DNA of 64,000 nt from Micromonospora sp. RP3T. Lineage in GTDB: Bacteria; Actinomycetota; Actinomycetes; Mycobacteriales; Micromonosporaceae. The notes below the pieces were generated by a model that saw only the letters and a program-made list of their open reading frames with translations, had not been told where the DNA came from and did not search any database. The stretch lies in the NCBI RefSeq assembly GCF_003027925.1, contig NZ_PYPS01000002.1, forward strand, positions 186,001 to 250,000. The letters run 5' to 3'. The stretch's first letter is position 1, and every line of letters starts with the position of its first letter. Positions 1 through 8,188 of this stretch are shown one piece after another. Both the position numbers and the translations under genes were made by a program.

Positions 1-757
1 CACCGAGCATCCCGCTGAGCGCCACCGCGAACCGGCCGTCCTCCTGCGCGGCGACGATGCCGGTACGGGGGCGACCCGGCACGGCGTTGGTCAGCGCGCC
101 GAGCAGTCCGTCGAGATGCCGGGGTTCGCGCTGGTAGACGCGGGTGACGTAGGTGACGTCCACCGGGACCCGCTGCTCCGGCGGGGTGGGGTAGCCGAGT
201 TCGGCCAGCCACACCGGGCTGCGGGAGGCCCGGCCGCAGGCGTCGACCACCAGGTCGGCGTGGATCGGGTACGCGGCCCCGACGCGCGGCGTCACGAGCA
301 CCCCGATGATCCGGCTGCGGTCCTCGGTGCTCAGCAGCGCGGTGGCCTCGGCGGGCGGGCAGAACCGGACGTTGCCCAGGCTCCGTACCCGGGCGCGCAC
401 CGTGCTCTCCAGCAACGGGCGGCTGACGCCCACGCCGACCAGGTCCGAGGCGGCGCGCCGCATCGGGTGGCCGTCGTTGCACCAGTGCACCTGATCGTGC
501 AGGTCGACAAGGGGCGCGCCGGCGGCGGACAGTTCGTCGCTGAGCCCTGGGAAGAGCTCGTCGAGGGCCCGTCGGCCGCGCGCCAGCAGCACGTGCAGTT
601 GGCGGGACTGCGGCACCCCGCGCCGGGCCGCCGCCGTCTCGGGCAGCGGGTCGCGGTCGACGACGGTGACGGTGTCGTACGCCTCGCTCAGCACCCGGGC
701 GGCGATCAGGCCGGCCATGCTGCCGCCGAGCACCACGGCGTCGCCTGCGGAGACCAT
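1..757 (-). CDS. FAD-dependent oxidoreductase, C-terminus cut by window edge
   Basis: About 252 N-terminal residues are visible; the gene runs off the left edge. The protein opens with a Rossmann FAD-binding segment (VVLGGSMAGLIAARVL, about residues 8-23) followed by an acidic strand end (VVDRD), typical of aromatic-ring or prenyl hydroxylase/reductase-like flavoproteins. A run PRTGIVAAQEDGRFAVALSG lies near the edge. The start is the ATG at 757; no competing start lies close by. It is divergent from the membrane-protein gene at 918, with about 160 bp between. Substrate cannot be told. It looks like flank rather than part of the biosynthetic cluster, but this is uncertain. Confidence 0.8.
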   Translation of the reverse strand, partial: MVSAGDAVVLGGSMAGLIAARVLSEAYDTVTVVDRDPLPETAAARRGVPQSRQLHVLLARGRRALDELFPGLSDELSAAGAPLVDLHDQVHWCNDGHPMRRAASDLVGVGVSRPLLESTVRARVRSLGNVRFCPPAEATALLSTEDRSRIIGVLVTPRVGAAYPIHADLVVDACGRASRSPVWLAELGYPTPPEQRVPVDVTYVTRVYQREPRHLDGLLGALTNAVPGRPRTGIVAAQEDGRFAVALSGMLG

Positions 758-917
758 GACCGGAATGCTAGGCCGGACCGGGCGGGTGCCTCGCCTCTCG
801 ACGTGCGCACCTCGGCGGCGCGCGCCCAGAGGCAAGGCAGCACATTGGAAGATAGCCATCCGTGGCGGCGCTGTTACACAATGGAGCAATTCGTGTCAGT
901 TGACATTGGGAGTCGCC

Positions 918-1484
918 GTGTCCAACCTCGTGGAGTCATCGCCGGCCACCAGAACCGGCCGCCCCTGGGGGCTCAACGGCCGCCATCACCGAGCCGCTCT
1001 CTCCGTGTTCATGGTCATCGTCCTCGCGCACTGGGCCGAGCACCTCACCCAGGCGTACCAGATCTGGGTGCTGGGCTGGACGCCCCCGCAGGCGCGCGGC
1101 GTGCTCGGGATGCCGTTCCCGTGGCTCATCAAGTCCGAATGGCTGCACTACGGCTACGCGATCGTGATGCTGGTCTTCCTGTTCCTGCTGCGCCCCGGGT
1201 TCGTCGGCCGCAGCCGGACCTGGTGGACGGTCGCGCTCGCCATCCAGTTCTGGCACCACATCGAGCACTTCCTGCTGCTGGTCCAGGCGCAGAGCGGGCA
1301 CTTCCTGGCCGGTCGTACGGTGCCGACCAGCATCCTGCAGCTGGTGCTGCCCCGCGTCGAACTGCACCTGTTCTACAACACGGTGGTGTTCCTGCCGATG
1401 GTCGTCGCCATGTACTACCACCTGCGGCCGTCGCGGGCCGAGTCGCGGAACATGATCTGCAGCTGCCGTCCACTGCCGGCATGA
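918..1484 (+). CDS. Histidine-rich integral membrane protein, unknown function
   Basis: A 188-residue protein beginning at GTG 918 (an ATG far upstream at 666 is also in frame but would overlap the divergent oxidoreductase gene). I do not recognise the family. It shows about four hydrophobic spans, with histidines at or inside them: HWAEH in the first span, WHHIEHFLLL in the third and ELHLFYN in the fourth. Clusters of this kind can bind metal or haem. The stop overlaps the ATG of the CopC-like gene by four bases (ATGA), so the two are probably co-translated, and a copper-related role is a reasonable guess but only from context. Confidence 0.7.
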   Translation: MSNLVESSPATRTGRPWGLNGRHHRAALSVFMVIVLAHWAEHLTQAYQIWVLGWTPPQARGVLGMPFPWLIKSEWLHYGYAIVMLVFLFLLRPGFVGRSRTWWTVALAIQFWHHIEHFLLLVQAQSGHFLAGRTVPTSILQLVLPRVELHLFYNTVVFLPMVVAMYYHLRPSRAESRNMICSCRPLPA

Positions 1485-2020
1485 CCTCCGTGTCTGCGAC
1501 CCGTCGCCGGCTGCTCCTCGGCGCTGCCGGCGTCGGGCTGGCGCTGCTGGTGGTCTACCTCGTCTTCGGCCGGGCGGCGCCGGCCCAACTGGAGGCGGTC
1601 GAGCCCGCCGACGGCGCGTCGGTCGCCGTCTCGCCCACCCGGGTGGCGCTGCGGTTCGACACCGCCCCGCACCCGCGCGCCATGCACCTCACGGTGATCG
1701 GCCCCGGCGGGGACAAGGTCTCCAGTGGCGATCCGGTGCTGAACGACAACCGGATCAGCGTCCCGGTCTCGGCCGGCCGGCCCGGCCCCTACCAGATCGG
1801 CTACCACGTCGAACTCGACGACGGCACGCCCGTCGCGGGGATCGTCACCTTCACCGTCGGCCAGGGGACCGGGACCCCCACGGGACCGGTCGAGGCCGCC
1901 GCCCCAGCGCACGAACACCACCTGGAGCGGGACACCAGCACCCTCGTGCTCGTCCTCATCGATCTGGTGCTGGTGGCCGGCCTGGTGTCGGTCCTGCTGC
2001 TCCGGCCACGGGTGCGCTGA
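1481..2020 (+). CDS. CopC-domain copper-resistance-like membrane-anchored protein
   Basis: A 179-residue protein with an N-terminal hydrophobic segment (about residues 9-27), an exported CopC/YobA-like beta-sandwich and a C-terminal membrane span (about residues 156-174). The domain shows the family pattern: a PADGASVAVSPTRVALRF opening, then strands ending in a GTPVAGIVTFTV stretch. CopC domains bind copper outside the membrane, but the strict N-terminal histidine seen in many CopC proteins is not evident here; histidines sit instead in a late APAHEHHLE stretch. Translationally coupled to the His-rich membrane protein upstream. Confidence 0.75.
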   Translation: MTSVSATRRRLLLGAAGVGLALLVVYLVFGRAAPAQLEAVEPADGASVAVSPTRVALRFDTAPHPRAMHLTVIGPGGDKVSSGDPVLNDNRISVPVSAGRPGPYQIGYHVELDDGTPVAGIVTFTVGQGTGTPTGPVEAAAPAHEHHLERDTSTLVLVLIDLVLVAGLVSVLLLRPRVR

Positions 2021-2096
2021 CCCGACCACCCGGCGGCGCCGCCCGGCCCTCGGGTCGGGCGGTCCCCGGGCCGGGCGGTCCCGGGACGGCGGCCGG

Positions 2097-3152
2097 TCAG
2101 GCTCCCAGCCCGGCGATCACCTCGGCGACCGCCGGGGCGTGGGCCGGGGCGAGCAGATCCAGGTGGGAACCGGGCACCCGGTGCACGCGCACGCCGCCCC
2201 GGCACCGTTCCGCCCAGATCTCCAGGCTCTCCTCGTCCACGCGGGGCTCCTGCGGGCGGACCAGCTCCACCGACCCGGGGTAGGACGGCAGCCGGTAGAC
2301 GCGTTCCGCCTCGGCGTTGATGGGATAGATCTCCACGAGGCGGCGCAGCCGTTCGGTGCCGAAGCCGGGCGGCAGAACGCCCCGGGCGGTCCCCTCGTCG
2401 AGGATGCGCGTGCACATCGCCTCGGGGGAGAGCCCGGCCAGCTCGTCCGCCGGCAGGTCGAGACCGAGATTGTGGTTGACCAGGGACCAGAGCAGCCGGG
2501 CGCGGGAGGCCGGTGGTTGCGCGCGGCGGGTCACGGCGGTGTCCAGCAGCACCACCGCGGCGGGTCGCTCGCCGTCGTCCGCCATCCGGCTCGCCATCTC
2601 GTACGCGACCAGCCCGCCGAACGAGTAGCCGACCAGGACGAGTTGCTCCGGGCGGTAGGTGCGGGCCAGTTCCGCGCGGTAGGCGGCGGCCATCTCGCCG
2701 ATGGTGTGATCCGGCTGCATCCGCGGGTCGAGGGCCCGTGCCTGCAACCCGAGGCAGGCGTGGTCCGGTGGCAGCGCGTCGGCGAGGTGCCTGTACCACA
2801 GGACGCTGCCGCCGAGCGGGTGCACACAGGCGACCACCGGGCCGCCGGGCTTCCCGGGCCGGATCGGCACGACGGGGGTGGGCGTGTCCGTGAACCCGTC
2901 GCGCAGCAGCCGGGCCATCGCGGTGACGCTGCTGGCCCGCGCCATCACGGGCAGCGGCAGGGACACCCCGGTGCGTCGTCGGATCTCCGACAGGGTGCGC
3001 ACCGCCTGGAGGGACGTGCCGCCGTGGGAGAAGTAGTCGTCGTCGACGCCGAGGGCGGGGTTGCGCAGGTGGTCGCGCCAGATGCGCAGCAGCACCAGTT
3101 CGATGGCGTCCCGTGGTCGGCCGTCCCGGACGGCCGTGGTCGTCTGTGTCAT
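2097..3152 (-). CDS. Free-standing PCP-thioesterase didomain (NRPS release or editing)
   Basis: 351 residues. Residues about 15-85 are a phosphopantetheine carrier domain with the modified serine in SHGGTSLQAVR. Residues about 110-345 are an alpha/beta-hydrolase thioesterase with the nucleophile elbow VGYSFGG and a late histidine (VPGSHLDLL). Such domains normally end an NRPS protein; here they form a separate protein with no condensation domain, so the chain must be passed to it in trans. The ATG at 3152 has GGGGGAC about ten bases upstream. It is downstream of the MFS gene on the same strand and divergent from the NRPS. Probably the chain-releasing enzyme of this cluster; a proofreading role is possible. 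Confidence 0.9.
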   Translation of the reverse strand: MTQTTTAVRDGRPRDAIELVLLRIWRDHLRNPALGVDDDYFSHGGTSLQAVRTLSEIRRRTGVSLPLPVMARASSVTAMARLLRDGFTDTPTPVVPIRPGKPGGPVVACVHPLGGSVLWYRHLADALPPDHACLGLQARALDPRMQPDHTIGEMAAAYRAELARTYRPEQLVLVGYSFGGLVAYEMASRMADDGERPAAVVLLDTAVTRRAQPPASRARLLWSLVNHNLGLDLPADELAGLSPEAMCTRILDEGTARGVLPPGFGTERLRRLVEIYPINAEAERVYRLPSYPGSVELVRPQEPRVDEESLEIWAERCRGGVRVHRVPGSHLDLLAPAHAPAVAEVIAGLGA

Positions 3153-3236
3153 TCCGGTGTCCCCCGTTGGCGGTCGACTGGCGCGGACGGGAGGTCCGCG
3201 TTGCTGGGGCCGGGCCGCGCGACACGGCCCGACGGG

Positions 3237-4523
3237 TCAGGAGGGGGCCGGCTCCGGGCGGGTGCGGCGGGCCCAGGCCACGACCGGGCCGCTGAGCGCG
3301 GCGCCGGCCAGCGGGATCAGGGCGAGAACCAGCCAGCCGGCGGCGCCCAGACCGCCGGTCAGGCCGGTCACCAGGGCCGGGCCCGCCACCGCCGGGACCG
3401 CCTGACCGAGCCGGAACACCCCGGCGTAGCGGGCCTGCGCGCGCTCCGGGGCGAGGCCGAACTGCATGGTCCACCGCGCCGTCTCACCGCCGAGTTCGGC
3501 GAAGGTCAGCAGGACCGCGACCAGCACCAGCACCGCGATCGCGGGTGCCGCCGGCAGTCGGCCGGTCAGCGCGGCCACCGGGCAGGCGGCGGCGAGCAGC
3601 AGGAACGCGAACCGCTGGAGGCGGGCGGCGGACGGAACGGTGTCGCCGGCCCGTGACACCCGGACCTGGAGCAGCACGACCAGCACGGTGTTGATGCCGG
3701 TCAGCCACGCCGCGAGCGGGCGGGGCGCGTCGGTGGCGGAGACGATCCACAGGGGCAGCCCGACCAGCAGGATCGTCTCGCCGATCCGGGTGAGGCAGCT
3801 CACCTGCGCCACCAGCAGGTAAGGCAGGTCGGCGAGGGGTCGGACGCGCTCCCGGGCGCCGTCCGTCGGGGCGGGCCGCGGCCAGGCCGGCAGTAGCAGG
3901 TAGAGGCCGGCGACCGCGACCCAGCACGCGGCCACGGCCGCCAGCATGCCGAGGTACGCCGCCCGCGAGTCGACGGCGAGCACCAGGCCGGCGGCCAGCG
4001 TGCCGAGCGCGAAGCCGGCGTTGAACACGCTGCGCAGGTACGCCGAGACGCGCACCCGGTCGCTTCCGGTGACCGCAGCGGCGATCATGCCGTCGCGGCT
4101 GACGTCCCAGGACTGCTCGGCGACGGCGACCAGCGCGACCAGCGGCACGAAGAGCCAGAACCGGTCGGCGGCCAACAGCAGGAGCACGAACAGCGCCTGG
4201 AGCAGCACGAACACGACGGACATCCGGCGGGCGCCGTAACGGTCCGCCAACCGGCCGGCCGGGACGCTCGCCGCGATGCCGGCGAGGGCGGCGGCGGAGA
4301 GCCCGGCGCCCACCTGGCCGACGGTCAGGTCACCGGCGCGGAGGAAGTAGACCGGTGCTCCGGCCAGGTAGAGCCCGGCGCCGACACTGCCGGCCAACTG
4401 GGCGGCCGCGAGCCAGCGGGCGGGGCCGCTCACCGGGAGGAGAGCTCCGAGCGCGACACCCAGGCGCCCCGGCGGCGCCCCGTCGCCTCCGGCGCCGGAC
4501 AGAGTGGACTGCGGTGACGCCAT
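3237..4523 (-). CDS. MFS transporter, likely cluster exporter
   Basis: 428 residues from ATG 4523, which has a good GGGGGAAC ribosome site; an upstream in-frame ATG at 4580 lacks one. The protein has about twelve hydrophobic segments and the MFS loop 2-3 signature (PAGRLADRYGARRMS, about residues 85-99). It is the first gene of a short minus-strand unit with the PCP-thioesterase, divergent from the NRPS gene across about 250 bp, so it probably exports the product or gives self-protection. One of three MFS genes in the cluster. Confidence 0.88.
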   Translation of the reverse strand: MASPQSTLSGAGGDGAPPGRLGVALGALLPVSGPARWLAAAQLAGSVGAGLYLAGAPVYFLRAGDLTVGQVGAGLSAAALAGIAASVPAGRLADRYGARRMSVVFVLLQALFVLLLLAADRFWLFVPLVALVAVAEQSWDVSRDGMIAAAVTGSDRVRVSAYLRSVFNAGFALGTLAAGLVLAVDSRAAYLGMLAAVAACWVAVAGLYLLLPAWPRPAPTDGARERVRPLADLPYLLVAQVSCLTRIGETILLVGLPLWIVSATDAPRPLAAWLTGINTVLVVLLQVRVSRAGDTVPSAARLQRFAFLLLAAACPVAALTGRLPAAPAIAVLVLVAVLLTFAELGGETARWTMQFGLAPERAQARYAGVFRLGQAVPAVAGPALVTGLTGGLGAAGWLVLALIPLAGAALSGPVVAWARRTRPEPAPS

Positions 4524-4780
4524 GCCGTTCCCCCGTGTGAGCTGCGTGTTCCGCGTGCGAGATGGCGAATCCCGGCTCATTGATCTTTCTGTGCCCGGGG
4601 ACGGGACACCTGAACACGCGCATTGACGCGAGCGATTCTAACAGCACTCCGCATCCGCGCCGCGGACACTGACCCGCGTGGATTGCTCGGCGCTGCGGTC
4701 GCGTGCTACGGTCCGGTGCGGGCCTCTCAATGGGAGGCCCGCACTCGCGCAGGCGTCGTCAAAACGGGGGTTCTGACGTC

Positions 4781-7700
4781 TTGGAAAATGCATTTTCCCC
4801 TGCCCTCCTTGAGCTTTCCCGCGATGTTCTCGGCATTTCCGAGAATCGGTTTCCCGCTGATTCGGGGGAATCCTTCGCCGCCTTGGGCGGCACGTCGCTG
4901 CGGGCGATGCGGCTGGTCGCCCGGGCCGAGCGCGAGCTCGGCCTGCGGATCGACCTCGCCGACCTGTTGCGTCCCGGGCCGCTCGTCTCCGCGCTCGGCC
5001 GCAGCGGGCCGCTGGAGCGCGGTGGGCGACGGGAGCGACCGGCGACGGACCGGCGTCCCCTGCTGCCCGCGCAGCACGCGATGCTGGTGCACGAGCAGCA
5101 GTGGCCGGGCGTCGGTTACCGCCTGTTGTTCAGCCTCCGCTGCCCGGGTCCGGCCCGCGCCCGCCACCTGCGGGACTGCCTGGACGCGTTGACCGCCCGC
5201 CACGAGACGCTGCGCACCGTGTTCGACGCCGACGCCGACCAACCCGGGCGCCGCGTCCTGCGCCGGTGGCGTCCGGTGCTGCGGGAACAGGGGCACTACA
5301 CCCCGGACGGCGACCCGGTCGCGGCCGCCCACGCCCACCTCGCCGAGCTGGCGTCCGGGCTGGACCCGTTCCGTCGGCCGCCCGCCGAGTGGCTGCTGAC
5401 CGAGCTGCCCGGGGGCGGGGCCCACGTCGTCTCGCTGCTGGCCCACCACGCCCTGCTCGACGGTTGGGCGGTCGGGCTGCTGCTGCGGGAACTGGCCGCG
5501 GCCTACCTCGGCGGCACCGTGCCACCGGCCGAGCCGGGCGTCCCCCCTGACGTCCTGCTCGCACACGCCCGCCCCGCCGACGAGCTGCGCCGGCACCGCG
5601 CCGGCCAGTTGGCCGGTGCGCCGCAGGTGGTGGAGTTGCCCGGTCGGCCCGGCGCCACCGGTCGGCCGGGTCGCCCGGGCTCGCGGCTGACCTTCACGCT
5701 CGGGCCCGGGGCCACCGCCGCGTGCGACGACCTGGCGCGCGACGCCGGCGTGACCCGCCCCGCGGTGCTGCTGGCCGCGTGGGCGCTGGTCACGGGCCGC
5801 CGGTGCGGGGTCGACGATCTGCTCGTCGGGGTGCCGGCCGCCGGCCGCCCGACCGCCGAGCTGGCCGAGATGGTCGGCCTCGCGACCCGGGTCGTGCCGG
5901 TGCGCTGCCGGTGGGACGACGACGCGCCCGCGAGCGCGCTGGGTCCCGCCGTGGCCGACGCCCTCGCCGACGCGGTCGCCGCCGCCGAGCTGCCGTTCGA
6001 AGCGCTCGTGTCCGAGCTGGGCGCGGCCGGGGCGATCGACCGCAACCCGCTGGTCCAGATCGGGTTCGCCGCCCACGACGAGCTGATCCCCGCCGCGCTG
6101 CCGGGACCCGCCGGGACGGCGACCGTCCACGAGGGTCACGACGGGGGTTCGGTCTTCGACGCGATGCTCTACCTCCAGGCCTGGGGGGAGCGCCCCCGGT
6201 TCGCGCTGGAGCACCGGCTGGCGGCGCTCTCCCCGGCCGGCGCGGCGGAACTGGCCGAGGCGTTCGAGGCGACACTGCTGGCGCTGGCGCAGGCCCGCGA
6301 CCTGCCGCTCCGGACGGTCCGGGGGATGTCCGAGCGGCAGCGCGCCCGGCTCGACGAGTGGGGTCGCGGCCCGGACGCCAACCCGGACGCCGGCCCGGTG
6401 ACCGGGCTGTGGCAGGCGTTCGCGGAGCAGGTCCGCCGGCGACCCGGGGCGATCGCCGTGCGCGGCCCCGAGGGCAGCACCACGTACGCCGAACTGTTCG
6501 ACCTGGCCGAGCGGTTCTCCGCCGACCTCGCGGAGGCCGGGGTGACGGCCGGGTCGACGGTGGTGGTGGCGACCCCGCCCGCCACCGCCGAGCTGGTGGC
6601 CGTGCTGGCGACGCTGCGGCTGGGGGCGGCGTACACCGGCCTCGATGCCGACGCCCCGGACGAGCGGGTGGCGGCGCAGCTGGCCCGGTGCCGCCCCGCC
6701 GCCGTCGTGGGTGATCCGCGGATCGCCCGGCTCGCCGGGGTCGGCCCGGCCCTCGGCGGGCCGTCCCGGTCCGCCGGCGTCGCCGTCCCTCCCGTGGCCG
6801 CGCCGGCCGATCCGCGGCGGGTCGCCTACCTGGCGTTCACCTCCGGGTCGACGGGCGAGCCCAAGGCCGCCCGGATCACCCACGCCGCGGTGCTGCGCCT
6901 CGTGCACGACCCCGACGTGTTCCGGTCCGAGCCCGGGGACGGCTTCCTGCGGCTCGCACCGCTGGCCTTCGACGCGTCCACGATGGAGCTGTTCGTCCCG
7001 CTGCTCACCGGCGGCCGGGTCGAGATCTTCCCGGGCCCGGTGCCGCACCCCGGTGAGCTGGCCCGTTTCCTCGCCGAGCGTGAGGTCACCGTCGCCTGGC
7101 TGACCGCCGGCCTGTTCCGGGTGCTCGCCGACTACGACCCGGCGGCGTTCGGCGGGCTCCGGCAACTGCTCGCCGGCGGCGACGTGGTGCCGGCCGGGCA
7201 GGTCGCGGCCGTGCTGCGGGCCTGTCCGGGGCTGCGGGTCACCAACGGCTACGGCCCCACCGAGAACACCGTCTTCACCACCGTGCACCACGTCGACGAC
7301 CCGTGCGAGCTGCCGGACGACGTCCCGATCGGCCGGCCCGTGTGCGGCACCGGCGTCCTCGTCGTCGACGACGACGGCGAGCTGCTGCCGCCCGGCGCGG
7401 TGGGCGAGCTGTGCGCCGTCGGCGCCGGGCTGGCCCTGGACTACCTGGACGATCCGCAGCGGACCGCGGCGGCGTTCCGGTCGCTCGGCGACGGCACCCG
7501 CTGCTACCGGACCGGTGACCTCGTGCGCTGGGACGAGCAGGGTCGACTGCGCTTCCTGGGTCGCCGCGACCAGCAGGTCAAACTGGACGGCCACCGGGTC
7601 GAGCAGGACGAGGTGACCCACCGGCTGTCGGCGCACCCACTGGTGTCCGACGCGGCGGTCGTGGTCGCCGGCGACGCGGAGAACGGCCGCTTCCTGGTGG

Positions 7701-8188
7701 CGGCGCTGGTCGCCCCGCCGGAGGCCGGTCTCGTCGAGGAGGTGCGCGCGTCGGTGTCGCGGAGCCTGCCGGCGTACGCGGTGCCGAAACGCTGGGTGCT
7801 GCTCGACGCGCTTCCCCTCACCAGCAACGGCAAGGTCGACGCCCGGGCGATCCTGCGCAGAGTCGAGGAGCAGGTGGCTCCGGCGCCGCACCACGCCCCG
7901 GCGCCGCACCACGCCCCGGCGCCGCCCGGCCCACCGGCGGAGGACCTCGAATCGCTGATCGCCGAGGTCTGGGCCACCGTGCTCGGCGACGACGACTTCG
8001 ACTTCGACGAGCCGTTCTTCGAGGTGGGCGGCGACTCGTTGCAGTTGGCCAGGGTGCACCGGCTGCTGCGGGACAGACTGCCCGACCGGTCGATCGTCCT
8101 GCTGGACCTCTACCGCCACCCCACCGTGGACTCGCTGGCCGGCTGGCTGCGCGGCGCGGGCCCGGCGACCACGGCGGCGACGCGGTGA
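4781..8188 (+). CDS. NRPS: PCP - C - A - PCP
   Basis: About 1135 residues from a proposed TTG at 4781 (GGGGG about ten bases upstream); GTG 4703 and ATG 4730 are in-frame alternatives with poor ribosome sites. Domains: an N-terminal carrier (FAALGGTSLRAM), a condensation domain with the intact active motif HHALLDG (near base 5443), an adenylation domain (FTSGSTGEPKAA near 6838, NGYGPTE, YRTGDL, LTSNGKVD) and a second carrier (FFEVGGDSLQL). Manual alignment to GrsA gives a pocket code of about D-A-M-W-L-G-G-V-F-K, close to valine-type codes, so a branched hydrophobic amino acid is likely. The front carrier has no cognate A domain in the protein and must be loaded in trans. The stop overlaps the PKS start (GTGA). 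Confidence 0.93.
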   Translation: MENAFSPALLELSRDVLGISENRFPADSGESFAALGGTSLRAMRLVARAERELGLRIDLADLLRPGPLVSALGRSGPLERGGRRERPATDRRPLLPAQHAMLVHEQQWPGVGYRLLFSLRCPGPARARHLRDCLDALTARHETLRTVFDADADQPGRRVLRRWRPVLREQGHYTPDGDPVAAAHAHLAELASGLDPFRRPPAEWLLTELPGGGAHVVSLLAHHALLDGWAVGLLLRELAAAYLGGTVPPAEPGVPPDVLLAHARPADELRRHRAGQLAGAPQVVELPGRPGATGRPGRPGSRLTFTLGPGATAACDDLARDAGVTRPAVLLAAWALVTGRRCGVDDLLVGVPAAGRPTAELAEMVGLATRVVPVRCRWDDDAPASALGPAVADALADAVAAAELPFEALVSELGAAGAIDRNPLVQIGFAAHDELIPAALPGPAGTATVHEGHDGGSVFDAMLYLQAWGERPRFALEHRLAALSPAGAAELAEAFEATLLALAQARDLPLRTVRGMSERQRARLDEWGRGPDANPDAGPVTGLWQAFAEQVRRRPGAIAVRGPEGSTTYAELFDLAERFSADLAEAGVTAGSTVVVATPPATAELVAVLATLRLGAAYTGLDADAPDERVAAQLARCRPAAVVGDPRIARLAGVGPALGGPSRSAGVAVPPVAAPADPRRVAYLAFTSGSTGEPKAARITHAAVLRLVHDPDVFRSEPGDGFLRLAPLAFDASTMELFVPLLTGGRVEIFPGPVPHPGELARFLAEREVTVAWLTAGLFRVLADYDPAAFGGLRQLLAGGDVVPAGQVAAVLRACPGLRVTNGYGPTENTVFTTVHHVDDPCELPDDVPIGRPVCGTGVLVVDDDGELLPPGAVGELCAVGAGLALDYLDDPQRTAAAFRSLGDGTRCYRTGDLVRWDEQGRLRFLGRRDQQVKLDGHRVEQDEVTHRLSAHPLVSDAAVVVAGDAENGRFLVAALVAPPEAGLVEEVRASVSRSLPAYAVPKRWVLLDALPLTSNGKVDARAILRRVEEQVAPAPHHAPAPHHAPAPPGPPAEDLESLIAEVWATVLGDDDFDFDEPFFEVGGDSLQLARVHRLLRDRLPDRSIVLLDLYRHPTVDSLAGWLRGAGPATTAATR
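7881..7926 (+). repeat. 18-bp tandem repeat in A-PCP linker
   Basis: Two perfect 18-bp units (7881-7898, 7899-7916) and a 10-base partial third unit, encoding repeated Ala-Pro-His-His in a Pro/Ala-rich flexible linker between the adenylation and second carrier domains. This is a coding repeat, most likely produced by slippage. Confidence 0.9.

Noticed and set aside
116..2020. Plus-strand open frame across the first 2 kb
   Set aside because: Only its last 179 codons are a true gene (CopC-like); the front is antisense to the FAD oxidoreductase and out of frame with the membrane protein.
2021..2096. Clear terminator between the CopC-like and PCP-TE genes
   Set aside because: The gap is very GC-rich with several partial repeats, but I could not define one convincing stem.
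7881..7926. Tandem repeat considered as a CRISPR or regulatory array
   Set aside because: It is in frame inside an NRPS linker, with no spacers.
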